64,000 nucleotides of DNA from Rhodoblastus acidophilus. GTDB lineage: Bacteria; Pseudomonadota; Alphaproteobacteria; Rhizobiales; Beijerinckiaceae. Below the pieces are notes generated by a model that saw nothing but the letters and a program-made list of their open reading frames with translations, did no database searches and was not told the origin of the DNA. Numbering within the stretch: the stretch's first letter is position 1; every line of letters starts with the position of its first letter. This document shows, piece after piece, positions 55,946 through 64,000 of the stretch. A program made the position numbers and the translations under genes. The stretch spans positions 1-64,000 of the forward strand of contig NZ_JAOQNX010000023.1 of NCBI RefSeq assembly GCF_025961575.1, read 5' to 3'.

Positions 55946-57601
55946 TCACGGCGCGTTGGCGGCGCGCCGGGTCGCCAGCAGCTCGCCGCGCCGGTCGAGG
56001 ATCGGATAGGCGGCGGCGATGATGTGGCCGTTGACCTGTTTCAGGCCGCGCACCAGTTCGAGCCGCAGCGCGCTGGCCTCGGCGGGATCGTCGGTTCGCG
56101 CCGCGAGCGCGTTGAAATGGGCTTGCGTCGCCTGCGCCTCCAAATCGCGGAACAAGGTTTTTTCGTCGAGCAGCAGATGGGCGGCGCGAACGTCGTCACT
56201 CATCAGCAGCGCGCAGGCGGCGCGCACATTGGCGGCGGTGCGGTCGAGCATGGCCAGAATTTCGCCGCGCAGCGGTTCGGGGACCGCGACGGTTTTCTTC
56301 AGATGTTTTGTCACGGCGCCGATCAGGTTTTTCGATAATCCCGCGCTCGCCTGCTCCATTTGCGCGACAAAGGTGAGGAGGATGCGCAGGCGCTCTTCGT
56401 CCTCGTCTCGCGAGTCCTCGCTGTCGAGCGAGGCCAGATAGGCGCGGATGGCGGCCGCCAGGCGCGCAACCGTCGCGGCGCGCCGGCGCGTGTCCGCGAG
56501 TTGGCGCCGGTCGCTGTCGCGCAGGCCCGCCTGGGCGCCGGCGATCATCTCCGTGACCAGATCGGCGAGACGGAGCGCTTCGCGCGCCGCGGCGCTCAGC
56601 GCCAGGGCCGGGGACTCGCGCGAGGGCGCGTCGAGATAGAGCGGCAAAGCGGGATCAGCGGGATCGGATTTTTGCGGCAGCAGGCGGCGCAACAGCGCGG
56701 CAAAAGGGGTCAGCAACGGGAAGACAACGAGGGCGATCGCGAGATTGAACAAAGTGTGGAAATCGACGACGACGCGGGCGATGTCGGGCTGGAGCGTCAC
56801 CATGAACCGCCCCAGCGGCGCGAGCAGCGCCAAAGCCAATGTCCCCCCGACGAGCCGGGTGAGCAGATTGCCGACCGGAAGCCGCCGCGCCGCGGGGTCG
56901 TCGCCGCGCACGCCTTCGACCAGCGGATTGATCGCCGCGCCAATGTTGGCGCCGATCACCAGGGCGAAGGCGGCGTCCGGCGGGACGACGCTGCGCGCGG
57001 CGAGCGACATGGTGAACAGCACGGTGGCGACGCTCGAATGCGAGGCCCAGGTCAGCGCCGCGCCGAGCAGGACATCGACTGCCGGCTCCGCGCCGATGGC
57101 GCCGAACAGCAGGCGCAGATTGGGTGAATCCTCATAATGGGTCATGATGTCGAGCAATTGCCCGAGGGCGAGGAACATCAGGCCAAGGCCGATCAGGGCG
57201 CGGCCGGCGTCGCGGTTTCGGCCGCCGTCGCGCCGGAACAGCATCACGCCGATCAGCAGCAGCGCCGGCGAGACAGCCGCGATGTCGAAGGAAAAAGCTT
57301 GCGCCACGACGGTCGTGCCGACATTGGCGCCCAGCATCACCGCCAGCGCCGCCTCCAGTTCGACGGCGCCGGCGGCGCACAGGCCCGAGGTCATCAGCCC
57401 GGTCGCGGTGCTGCTTTGCAACAGGGTGGTCACCCCGAGGCCGGCGGCGAAGGCGCGGAAACGGTTGCGCAGCGCCGAACTCAAGACATCGCGCAGGCGC
57501 GGCCCAAAGGCGCGCTGCACGCCGGACTGCACCATATGCGAGCCCCACAGCAGCAGGGCGACGGCGCCGGCGAGATTCAACAAGGTCAGCGGAAAGGTCA
57601 T
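55946..57601 (-). CDS. Na/Pi cotransporter family protein with PhoU-like tail
   Basis: Inner-membrane phosphate (or anion) symporter of the NptA/YjbB group. The 551-residue protein has two inverted repeats: the first with GVTTLLQSSTATGLMTSGL and the second with ALTWASHSSVATVLFTMSLA; QSSxA-type motifs are characteristic. The cytoplasmic C-terminal half (from about 340) is helical and PhoU-like. The second of two adjacent ATG codons (57601) has GGAGG at 5 nt and is chosen. It stands alone between the ATP-grasp and CorA-type genes. Confidence 0.88.
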   Translation of the reverse strand: MTFPLTLLNLAGAVALLLWGSHMVQSGVQRAFGPRLRDVLSSALRNRFRAFAAGLGVTTLLQSSTATGLMTSGLCAAGAVELEAALAVMLGANVGTTVVAQAFSFDIAAVSPALLLIGVMLFRRDGGRNRDAGRALIGLGLMFLALGQLLDIMTHYEDSPNLRLLFGAIGAEPAVDVLLGAALTWASHSSVATVLFTMSLAARSVVPPDAAFALVIGANIGAAINPLVEGVRGDDPAARRLPVGNLLTRLVGGTLALALLAPLGRFMVTLQPDIARVVVDFHTLFNLAIALVVFPLLTPFAALLRRLLPQKSDPADPALPLYLDAPSRESPALALSAAAREALRLADLVTEMIAGAQAGLRDSDRRQLADTRRRAATVARLAAAIRAYLASLDSEDSRDEDEERLRILLTFVAQMEQASAGLSKNLIGAVTKHLKKTVAVPEPLRGEILAMLDRTAANVRAACALLMSDDVRAAHLLLDEKTLFRDLEAQATQAHFNALAARTDDPAEASALRLELVRGLKQVNGHIIAAAYPILDRRGELLATRRAANAP

Positions 57602-57707
57602 CATGTCCTCCGCGCGGAAAAGTCTAGTTGTGCTGTAGACTATTCGCAAACAAGCCCAGCATCAAACCGGGCCTGTCGCCGAAAGTTTCGCGCGGAATGG
57701 ATCGGCC

Positions 57708-58799
57708 TTAACCGCGGGCCGCTTTTCGGTCCCGCTGCTCGCTCTTCGGCTTGTCGGTCTTCGTCTTGTCGGTCTTGGCGTCCGGCGCGGCGAGGCCCCA
57801 GCGCATCAGCATGATGAGCGTGCCCGCCGCCGCCGCGATGCAGACCAAAGTGGCGAACAGCGAGCCGTGGTCGCTCTCGGCAAAGGGCAGGTTTTTGGTG
57901 TTCATGCCGAAATAGCCGGTGACAAAGGTCGCGGGCAGCAGCACGGCGGTGACCAGGGTCAGTAGATACAGCCGGTCGTTGGTCTCGAGCGTCAGAATGG
58001 CGTTGATCTCGTCCTGCAACATGCGGGCGCGATCCTGGAGGTTGTTGACGTCGCGGGTCAGCGAGGCGGCGCGCTGGCCCAGGCCCGAGGCGATGGCCGC
58101 GAATTCCTCGTCGCGTTGCTCGTCCGCTTCCTCCTCCATGCGCTCGAAGGTCGAGTGCAGGCCGCTGACCTGCCGCGCCATGCGCACCGCCTGGCGCCGC
58201 GCCCGGCCGAGCCCGGCGCGCTGGTCGCGACCGCGTCCCTCGATCACCACATTGTCCTCGATCTGGTCGAGGGTCTTGGCGATGGCGCGGCACATTTTCA
58301 TCGTGCAGTCGCAGATGTGCGACGCCAGCATCTCCAGCAGCACGCCCGGGCTTTCGACCTTGGCGCCCTGGGCCAGCGCCCGGCGGGTGGTCTGCGCCGA
58401 ATAGAGCGCGGCGCGCCGCGCCGTGATGAGAAAGCGCGGACCGCAGGCGAAGCGCAGAAAATCGGAGTCCATCCGCGCGCCGTTGATGTCGATCTGATGG
58501 TCGATGATCGCGCCGGAGACGACGCCCTCGGCGCGTTCGACGAACTGGTGGTCGACCTGACCGCTGAGCGCGTCGCGCGCTTCCTGCGACAAAGTGGGGA
58601 TGTGGTGGAGAATGTCGTCGATCCGCCGGTCGACATGGTCGAGATGCGCCCAGATGAACCCTTCGGCGTCCGACGTGCCGAGACCGCGCAGGTCGTCGGC
58701 GGTTCCAGGCTCGGCATGGCCGGAGGCGTCGAAGCGGATGATCCAGACGCAGCCGGGAAGGCCGGTTTCCAACGCGGGTTTTAGTCGGTCGACGGACAT
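57708..58799 (-). CDS. CorA/ZntB-type divalent metal transporter
   Basis: Homopentameric channel-like transporter. The 363-residue protein has a large cytoplasmic alpha/beta-plus-helix domain, then two C-terminal TM helices with the signature GMNTKNLPFAE (GMN motif) after TLVTAVLLPATFVTGYF. The ZntB-like start (WIIRFDASGHAEPG) suggests zinc more than magnesium, but this is not decisive. A Lys/Asp-rich tail follows the last helix. It is 58 bp downstream of homospermidine synthase on the same strand. Confidence 0.88.
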   Translation of the reverse strand: MSVDRLKPALETGLPGCVWIIRFDASGHAEPGTADDLRGLGTSDAEGFIWAHLDHVDRRIDDILHHIPTLSQEARDALSGQVDHQFVERAEGVVSGAIIDHQIDINGARMDSDFLRFACGPRFLITARRAALYSAQTTRRALAQGAKVESPGVLLEMLASHICDCTMKMCRAIAKTLDQIEDNVVIEGRGRDQRAGLGRARRQAVRMARQVSGLHSTFERMEEEADEQRDEEFAAIASGLGQRAASLTRDVNNLQDRARMLQDEINAILTLETNDRLYLLTLVTAVLLPATFVTGYFGMNTKNLPFAESDHGSLFATLVCIAAAAGTLIMLMRWGLAAPDAKTDKTKTDKPKSEQRDRKAARG

Positions 58800-58857
58800 G
58801 GATTTGCGCCTTTGATGGCGGGCGCGCCGGGCTTGAGGCCCGGCGCGAAACAAATTT

Positions 58858-60291
58858 TCAGCGAACCAGGATGTTGCGGAACTGCCAGGGATCGCTCTCG
58901 TCGATGTCGTCGGGGAAGAAGCCCGGACGCCCCTTCAGCGGGGTCCAGTCGGTGTAGACGCCGATGACCGGGCCGAGATAGGGAGTCTGGACTTCCAGGC
59001 AGCGCTTGTAGTCGAGTTCGTCGGCCTCAAGAATGCCGGCGTTGGGGTTTTCGAGGGCGTAAACCATGCCGGCGAGCACGGCCGAGGAGACCTGCAGGCC
59101 CGTGGCGTTCTGGTAGGGGCACAATTGCCGGGTCTCTTCCACCGAAAGCTGCGAGCCGTACCAATAGGCGCCCTTGGCATGGCCGAACAGCAGCACGCCG
59201 AGTTCGTCAATGCCGTCGACGATCTCGTGCTCGTCGAGAATGTGATGCTTCTCCTGCACCACGCCGCCGGCGCCGAACATTTCGTGCAGCGACAGCACCG
59301 CATCATCGGCGGGGTGATAGGCGTAATGGCAGGTCGGGCGATAGACCGCCTCGCCCTTGGCGCCGCGCACCGTGTAATAATCCGAGATCGAGATGGACTC
59401 GTTGTGGGTCACCAGAAAACCATATTGCGGGCCGGGGGTCGGCGCCCAGCTGCGCACGCGGGTGTTGGCGCCGGGCTGCAGCAGGTAGATGGCGGCGCCG
59501 CAGCCGGTCTCGTGCTTGCGGCCGTTGTCCGGCATCCATTTTTCATGCGTGCCCCAGCCCAGTTCCGCCGGCTGCATGCCTTCGGAAACAAAACCTTCCA
59601 CCGACCAGGTGTTGACGAACACGCCGCGCGGTTTGGGATTGCGGGCGCGCTGGGTGTCGCGCTCGGCGATGTGAATGCCCTTGACGCCGAGACGCTGGGC
59701 GAGCGCCGCCCAGTCTTCGCGCGTCTTCGGCTCGGGCGCCGTGTCGCCCAGATCCTTGGCGAGGTTCACAAGAGCCTGCTTGACGAACCAGGAGACCATG
59801 CCCGGATTGGCGCCGCAGGTGGAAATGGCGGTGGGGCCGCCGGGGTTTTCGCGCTTGGACTTCAGCAAGGTCTCGCGCAGCGCATAATTGGTGCGGTCGC
59901 TCGCGCCGAGCGTCTTGTCGAAATAGAAGCCGGCCCAGGGCTCGACCACCGTGTCGATGTAGAGCGCGCCGATCTCGCGGCACAGCTCCATGATCGCCAC
60001 CGAGGAGGTGTCGACCGACAGGTTGACGCAAAAGCCCTGGCCGCCGCCCTTGGTCAGCAGCGGCGTGAGCAATTCGCGATAATTGCACTTGGTGACGGCG
60101 CTGTGGACGAACTCATAGCCGCGCTCGTCCACCAGCTTGCGATCGGCGTCGGACGGATCAATGACCGTCAGCCGGGCGTGGTCGAATTCGAAATGCCGCT
60201 CGATCAGGGGCAGGGCGCCCTTGCCGATGGAGCCGAAGCCGATCATCACGATCGGGCCGCTGATGCGGCCGTGGATGGGCGATTTGGTCAT
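58858..60291 (-). CDS. hss: homospermidine synthase
   Basis: NAD-dependent enzyme making sym-homospermidine from putrescine, the main long polyamine of many alphaproteobacteria. The 477-residue protein has the Rossmann start GPIVMIGFGSIGKGALPLIE, ISTCGANPGMVSWFVKQALV, SWAPTPGPQYGFLVTHNES and VLAGMVYALENPNAGILEAD. Length and sequence style match the crystallised Blastochloris viridis enzyme. AAGGA is 6 nt before the ATG. It is preceded by a 15-bp perfect stem that ends the GNAT gene. Confidence 0.97.
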   Translation of the reverse strand: MTKSPIHGRISGPIVMIGFGSIGKGALPLIERHFEFDHARLTVIDPSDADRKLVDERGYEFVHSAVTKCNYRELLTPLLTKGGGQGFCVNLSVDTSSVAIMELCREIGALYIDTVVEPWAGFYFDKTLGASDRTNYALRETLLKSKRENPGGPTAISTCGANPGMVSWFVKQALVNLAKDLGDTAPEPKTREDWAALAQRLGVKGIHIAERDTQRARNPKPRGVFVNTWSVEGFVSEGMQPAELGWGTHEKWMPDNGRKHETGCGAAIYLLQPGANTRVRSWAPTPGPQYGFLVTHNESISISDYYTVRGAKGEAVYRPTCHYAYHPADDAVLSLHEMFGAGGVVQEKHHILDEHEIVDGIDELGVLLFGHAKGAYWYGSQLSVEETRQLCPYQNATGLQVSSAVLAGMVYALENPNAGILEADELDYKRCLEVQTPYLGPVIGVYTDWTPLKGRPGFFPDDIDESDPWQFRNILVR

Positions 60292-60333
60292 TTTTCGTCC
60301 TTGTGCGGGAAAGTTTGCCGGCTAGATGGCAAA

Positions 60334-60366
60334 GGCGAAGGCTGGAGTCAAACTCCAGCCTTCGCC
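60334..60366 (-). terminator. strong hairpin between the GNAT gene and hss
   Basis: GGCGAAGGCTGGAGT-caa-ACTCCAGCCTTCGCC is a perfect 15-bp stem with a 3-nt loop followed leftward by TTT. It lies 37 bp past the acetyltransferase stop and 43 bp before the hss start, so it should insulate hss from upstream transcription. Confidence 0.7.
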
Positions 60367-60402
60367 CCTGTTGCACAGCTTTGCGACAGTTCCGTGAGAG
60401 TT

Positions 60403-60960
60403 TTAGGCCGCCTTGCGGCGCGCCGCGACCGGCGCCGGTCGCCCCGTGGCCCGCAGCACGCCGGAAGCGCCCTTGAGCGCGCCCTCGCGCAGCTCGAGGC
60501 CTAAAAAACGCGCCTTGTCGACGGGACCCGGCATGTCCAGCGCCTCCATCGGGGCGCAGGAAAAACCGAATTTTTTGTAATAGGGCTCGTCGCCCACCAG
60601 GATCACGGCGTCATGGCCGAGCGCCGCGGCCTTCTCCAGCGCCATGCGGATCATCCGGCCGCCAAGCCCCTGCGAGCGCATCGAGGCGGAAATGGCGATC
60701 GGGCCGAGCAGCAGCGCCTTGCGGCCGTCGCCGGTCTCGATGTCCCACAGCCGCAGCGTGCCGACCAGCACATTGTCGCGCATGGCGGTGAAGGCGAGGC
60801 CCTCGGCGGGCAGGCGGTTTTCGCGCAGCCTCTCGCTGGACTTGCGGGCGCGGGTGAGGCCGAACGCTTTGTCCAGCAGGACTTCGCGGGCGAAGACGTC
60901 GCGCGGGACTTCGTCCCGGATCAGGATTTTTTCGCCCTGGGGCAGGGGGAGCGGATGCAT
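60403..60960 (-). CDS. GNAT-family N-acetyltransferase (YhbS-like)
   Basis: The 185-residue protein has the acetyl-CoA binding block LLGPIAISASMRSQGLGGRM (R/QxxGxG/A), then AVILVGDEPYYKKFGFSCAP, the pattern of YhbS-type acetyltransferases. A basic Ala/Arg-rich tail extends beyond the domain. GGGAGG lies 5 nt before the ATG. The substrate is unknown; nearness to homospermidine synthase hints at polyamines, but the intervening terminator argues against one operon. Confidence 0.88.
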   Translation of the reverse strand: MHPLPLPQGEKILIRDEVPRDVFAREVLLDKAFGLTRARKSSERLRENRLPAEGLAFTAMRDNVLVGTLRLWDIETGDGRKALLLGPIAISASMRSQGLGGRMIRMALEKAAALGHDAVILVGDEPYYKKFGFSCAPMEALDMPGPVDKARFLGLELREGALKGASGVLRATGRPAPVAARRKAA

Positions 60961-61714
60961 GGTGACCTCCCAAGGTCAATGTGGCGTCGAGAGTGCGCTC
61001 CGACGGCCCAAGAGCCGGCGGGAGGAGGCGTCACGCGAACTGAAATGTCAGATTCGGGAGGGGCTCATCGAGAGCAGGTCGGTCTTGCGATGGCGCGAGT
61101 CATCGCGCGCATCGCCATCGTCGCGACCTCGGGAGGTAAGACAGTTCATGCATCGCGGCATCCCTTCGAAGGGCGCTTGAGCGCCACAGACCAACTTCGA
61201 GCGGATGAGCCCTGAGCCTTAATCTGCCCGCGCGATGGAGACGCGAACGCATTGTTTTCAAGGTCATCCAGGGTTTCCCTGGCGGAAAACCCGGTGCTGC
61301 GCCGTGTGCGATGGGAGGACCCACGCGCGTGCGGCAAGAGAGACAAGCCTCTTCGGTACGCCGGCTTTGGAGGCCGACAGAGACGAAAAAGCCCGGTCCG
61401 TCGTTGCTTCAAGTCGCGATCCCCCGAGGGGTCCGCCGGTTCGCATCCGGCCGCCGGTTTTTCAACCGACGCGCAACCACAGGCACGTGCGATTTGGGCA
61501 AGCGGAGAGATAGTCCAAATGCGCTGGGATGCAAGGGAAAAAATGCCGCAGCCGCAACTCTTTCGCGCCGCCGCCGCCCGCGCGCGCGGCAGGACGGCGC
61601 GGTATGGAGAAAATGTCATCCCCAGGGCTGCGCGTGCGGGCGTCAACGCCTTGCCGAACGCCGAAAAGCCCGCTACCAGCAAGACAATAGTATTGTATTG
61701 CCCCCGAGTCGCAC
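60961..61714. other. 754-bp region without a convincing gene
   Basis: Several frames stay open, but none has a good start, ribosome-binding site or recognisable product. The region holds stable stems: CCAGGG-ttt-CCCTGG at about 61268-61282, CCCCC-gag-GGGG at about 61421-61432, and GCCGG-ttcgcat-CCGGC at about 61434-61450. The last resembles a tRNA T-arm but lacks A58 and has no matching acceptor or D-arm. A structured small RNA or a decayed tRNA-like element is possible. The opgG promoter should lie at 61600-61714. Confidence 0.4.
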
Positions 61715-63298
61715 ATGCCCTCCCTTGATCGCCGTTTCGTCCTCAGCGTCCTCGCCGCCACTGGGGCCGCCGCGCTGGCGCCGCCGGCTCTGGCCAAGCC
61801 CGCCTATGCCCAGCTCGGCCCCTCGGACAAGGGCCAGCCGCCGCAGCCGCAGAAATTCACTTTCGAGGACGTGCTCAAACGCGCCAAGGAACTGGCCGCC
61901 GCCCCCTATGACGCCATCCCGCCGAAATTGCCGGAGGCTCTGGGGAAGCTCGATTTCGACTCCTATCGCGACATTCGCTTCAAGGCGGAGAAATCGCCGC
62001 TCAATGTCGGCCCGTTCCGCCTGCAGCTGTTCCATCCCGGCTTCATTTACACGCGGCCCGTGGTGGTCAACACCATCCGCGACGGCATCGCCACGCCCAT
62101 TCCCTATTCGGCCAACCTGTTCGACTACGGCCGCAACAAGTTCGACCACAATCTGCCGGTGAATCTGGGGTTTGCCGGCTTCCGGCTGCACTACCCGCTC
62201 AACTCAGCCAAGGGTAATGACGAACTCGTCTCCTTCCTCGGCGCCACCTATTTCCGTTTCCTGGGACGCGGCCAATCCTATGGGCTTTCCGCGCGGGGGC
62301 TCGCGGTCAATACCGGCGGCGACGACGAGGAATTTCCGCTGTTCCGCGAGTTCTGGATCGACGTGTCCGACGGGGCCGAGCGGGCGACGATCTACGCGCT
62401 GCTCGACAGCGCTTCGGTGACGGGCGCCTACCGCTTCGACCTCTATCCCGGCGTGGAAAGCGTGATGGAAGTGACGGCGGCGATCATTCCGCGCCGCCCC
62501 GACGTCAAATTCGGCCTGGCGCCTCTCACCTCCATGTTCTTCACCGGCGAGGACAGCCCGCGCCCGCCCGAGGAATACCGGCAGGAGCTGCACGATTCCG
62601 ACGGACTGCTCATGCATACCGGCGTCGGCGAATGGATTTGGCGGCCGCTGCGGGCGCCGCGCATCGGCGGCATGTCGACTTTTGAGGACAAGTCGATCAA
62701 GGGCTTTGGCCTCGTCCAGCGCGACCGCAATTTCGACCGCTACCAGGACATCGAACTGTCCTATGAGACGCGTCCGACCTATTTTGTCGAGCCGCACGGC
62801 GACTGGGGCGAGGGCCGCATCGAACTGCTGGAGCTCGCGACCAAGGACGAGACGGCGGACAATATCGTCGCCTACTGGACGCCGCAGAATCGCCCGGAAG
62901 CCGCAAAACCGTTCTACTATTCCTATCGCATCCGCTCGCTGCTCGAAGCCGCCGATCTCTCGCCCAACGGCCGTCTGGTCAATGTGTGGAAGACGGTTCC
63001 CAAGGCTTTGGGCTCGTCGGAGCAGGTCGGCGTGGGCTCGCGGCGGTTCATCCTCGATTTCGCCGGCGGCGACCTCGCTTATTTCCTCAGCGATCCCAGC
63101 CAGGTTGAGGTGTCCGCGACCGCATCGCGCGCAAAAGTGTTGCGCACGTTTATTGCGCCCAACCCGCATGTGCAGGGGTTTAGAGCGATGATCGACGTGC
63201 AGACCGATCCGGGCGTGTCCGTGGAAATCCGCGCCTTTTTGCACGCGGGGCCGCGCGCGCTCACCGAGACCGCGCTGATTCCCTGGATCGCGGAATAG
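61715..63298 (+). CDS. opgG: glucan biosynthesis protein OpgG/MdoG
   Basis: Periplasmic protein needed for osmoregulated periplasmic glucan backbone synthesis or branching. The 527-residue protein has a Tat-like signal (LDRRFVLSVLAATGAAALAP), an N-terminal OpgG beta domain (FTFEDVLKRAKELAAAPYDA, FRLQLFHPGFIYTRPVVVNT, LGATYFRFLGRGQSYGLSAR) and a C-terminal Ig-like domain. The catalytic-like DGLLMHTGVGEWIWRPLRAP block is present. No opgH partner is in the window. A copy of the dispersed repeat follows. Confidence 0.93.
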   Translation: MPSLDRRFVLSVLAATGAAALAPPALAKPAYAQLGPSDKGQPPQPQKFTFEDVLKRAKELAAAPYDAIPPKLPEALGKLDFDSYRDIRFKAEKSPLNVGPFRLQLFHPGFIYTRPVVVNTIRDGIATPIPYSANLFDYGRNKFDHNLPVNLGFAGFRLHYPLNSAKGNDELVSFLGATYFRFLGRGQSYGLSARGLAVNTGGDDEEFPLFREFWIDVSDGAERATIYALLDSASVTGAYRFDLYPGVESVMEVTAAIIPRRPDVKFGLAPLTSMFFTGEDSPRPPEEYRQELHDSDGLLMHTGVGEWIWRPLRAPRIGGMSTFEDKSIKGFGLVQRDRNFDRYQDIELSYETRPTYFVEPHGDWGEGRIELLELATKDETADNIVAYWTPQNRPEAAKPFYYSYRIRSLLEAADLSPNGRLVNVWKTVPKALGSSEQVGVGSRRFILDFAGGDLAYFLSDPSQVEVSATASRAKVLRTFIAPNPHVQGFRAMIDVQTDPGVSVEIRAFLHAGPRALTETALIPWIAE

Positions 63299-63343
63299 GG
63301 CGGCTTTTTCCGGGAGCCTCGATCCTTGCCCTGGTTGCGGCGC

Positions 63344-63484
63344 GGCTTCCACGCCGGCCCGCCAGGAAAAACCCTCCGGCAGGTCGCATTGTGGCGCCGC
63401 GTGGATGGCCGGGACGACGCCCGGCCATGACGACATAGAGTTGCATCGCAATACCGACATTCGCGTCTCTGTGGAACCGACACT
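63344..63484 (-). repeat. dispersed intergenic repeat, copy C (inverted)
   Basis: Its reverse complement aligns with copy A (10912-11073) for about 130 bp with roughly a dozen differences, including the outer segment with ACAGAGACGCGAATGTC. It lies between the convergent opgG and rsgA genes. Confidence 0.85.
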
Positions 63485-63673
63485 TTCCGCGGGCAGCCGT
63501 CCGCCCTGGCGCAACTTGCGGATCAGCGGTCATTCAAGGCAATTTATTCTCAAGCTCATATCTCGCTTGCAAGACGCGCGATCACATCGGCCATTCTGGT
63601 CGGAATGGAACTGGAGCCGGGCGCCCACTTGAGGCGCCCGTCAATGTATTGGAAGCCTGTCAGGCGCTCCCGC

Positions 63674-64000
63674 TCAGCGCTTGCTGAGTTTGTCGCGCAA
63701 CACGGCGCGCACGACGCGGCCAAATTCGCGATCCTTGCGCCGCCGTTCGGCCAGACTGGCGGAATTGAACGCCTCCTCTGCGACCAGCTTTCTCCAGCGC
63801 GCAAGCCGTGCGGAATCGACTTGGCCCGCGTCGATTGCGGCGCGGACAGCGCAACCGGGCTCCGTTTCGTGCCGACAATCCGAAAACCGGCAGTGGCGCG
63901 CGGCCTCATCTATGTCCGCGAAAACCTCCGCGAGGCCGGCGTCGACGCTGGTCAGTTGCAGCTCGCGCAGGCCTGGGGTGTCGAGCGCCGCCGCGCCGCA
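63674..64000 (-). CDS. rsgA: ribosome biogenesis GTPase RsgA, C-terminal part (window-edge partial)
   Basis: The last 109 codons are open from the window edge to TGA at 63674-63676. They read DTPGLREL (G3 motif), then the zinc knuckle CRFSDCRHETEPGCAV (C-x4-C-x-H-x5-C) and a helical tail ending REFGRVVRAVLRDKLSKR. This is the order of the circularly permuted GTPase RsgA/YjeQ, which matures the 30S subunit. The N-terminal OB fold and G4-G1 motifs lie outside the window. Open frames in other phases at the same place are shadows. Confidence 0.92.
   Translation of the reverse strand, partial: CGAAALDTPGLRELQLTSVDAGLAEVFADIDEAARHCRFSDCRHETEPGCAVRAAIDAGQVDSARLARWRKLVAEEAFNSASLAERRRKDREFGRVVRAVLRDKLSKR

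Noticed and set aside
61380-61470. Possible selenocysteine- or serine-type tRNA: CTTCAAG, a CCCCC/GGGG arm and GCCGG-TTCGCAT-CCGGC.
   Set aside because: The T-loop has C where A58 is needed, the anticodon stem pairs poorly, and no acceptor or D-arm fits at the right distance on either strand.
61252-61728. 158-codon rightward frame before opgG.
   Set aside because: No ribosome-binding site, low-complexity Arg/Ser/Ala composition, overlaps the structured region and the opgG start.
63556-63909. Leftward 117-codon frame and a 72-codon frame at the right end.
   Set aside because: Both are out of phase with the RsgA C-terminal frame, which carries the zinc knuckle and reaches the window edge.

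Overview
The window is a GC-rich chromosomal segment of an alphaproteobacterium, most likely of the order Hyphomicrobiales (Rhizobiales). This rests on gene content and gene order: homospermidine synthase, CckA beside a FliO-like gene, a DksA without a zinc finger, the lgt-midA-pgeF set, a bcsS/bcsA/bcsB/bcsZ/bcsN cellulose locus, and a recA preceded by a GTTC-N7-GTTC SOS box. The GC-rich dispersed intergenic hairpin repeats also fit this order. Family-level placement (Beijerinckiaceae/Methylocystaceae-like) is only a guess. No rRNA, convincing tRNA, CRISPR array or intact mobile element was found.

Layout. 1-5.1 kb: the tail of an IS630-type transposase, alaS, recA with its SOS box and terminator, and a dimethylargininase/arginine dihydrolase-like enzyme. 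5.1-7.3 kb: an AT-rich islet with a membrane-associated patatin-like protein and a 63-residue protein, unlike everything around it. 7.4-10.9 kb: peroxide defence, ahpC-ahpF divergent from oxyR. 11-20 kb: signalling and cell-cycle genes (chemoreceptor with a PilZ tail, CDP-diacylglycerol pyrophosphatase, cckA, a FliO-like gene, dksA and two unknowns). 20-25.7 kb: a 1554-residue multi-PAS hybrid kinase, convergent with trmJ. 25.9-26.6 kb: a vapBC module with a perfect palindromic operator. 26.6-30.2 kb: a leftward housekeeping run (ubiK-like, ybjN-like, proC, tetR-type, pgsA, moaD). 30.3-33.5 kb: a rightward run (lgt, midA-like, pgeF, SMR pump). 33.5-40.6 kb: small secreted proteins, a Tat-exported amidohydrolase, moaE and an ABC exporter.

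40.8-50.9 kb holds the cellulose locus: bcsS, then the tightly overlapping bcsA-bcsB-bcsZ-TPR-bcsN operon closed by a strong hairpin. The TPR protein lacks the BcsC outer-membrane barrel, whereas BcsS looks like a barrel. A hairpin just before bcsA contains its Shine-Dalgarno sequence. 51-56 kb carries two unknown small genes and a leftward cluster of circularly permuted ATP-grasp, alpha-E and transglutaminase proteins with an Lrp/AsnC regulator. 56-64 kb carries a Na/Pi cotransporter-like protein, a CorA/ZntB-type transporter, homospermidine synthase, a GNAT acetyltransferase, opgG and the C-terminal part of rsgA, cut by the window edge.

The most anomalous piece is the patatin islet at 5.1-7.3 kb. 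The most testable regulatory observations are the bcsA leader hairpin, the hairpin between ahpC and ahpF, the vapBC operator, and a dispersed repeat of about 110-160 bp found in three intergenic regions.
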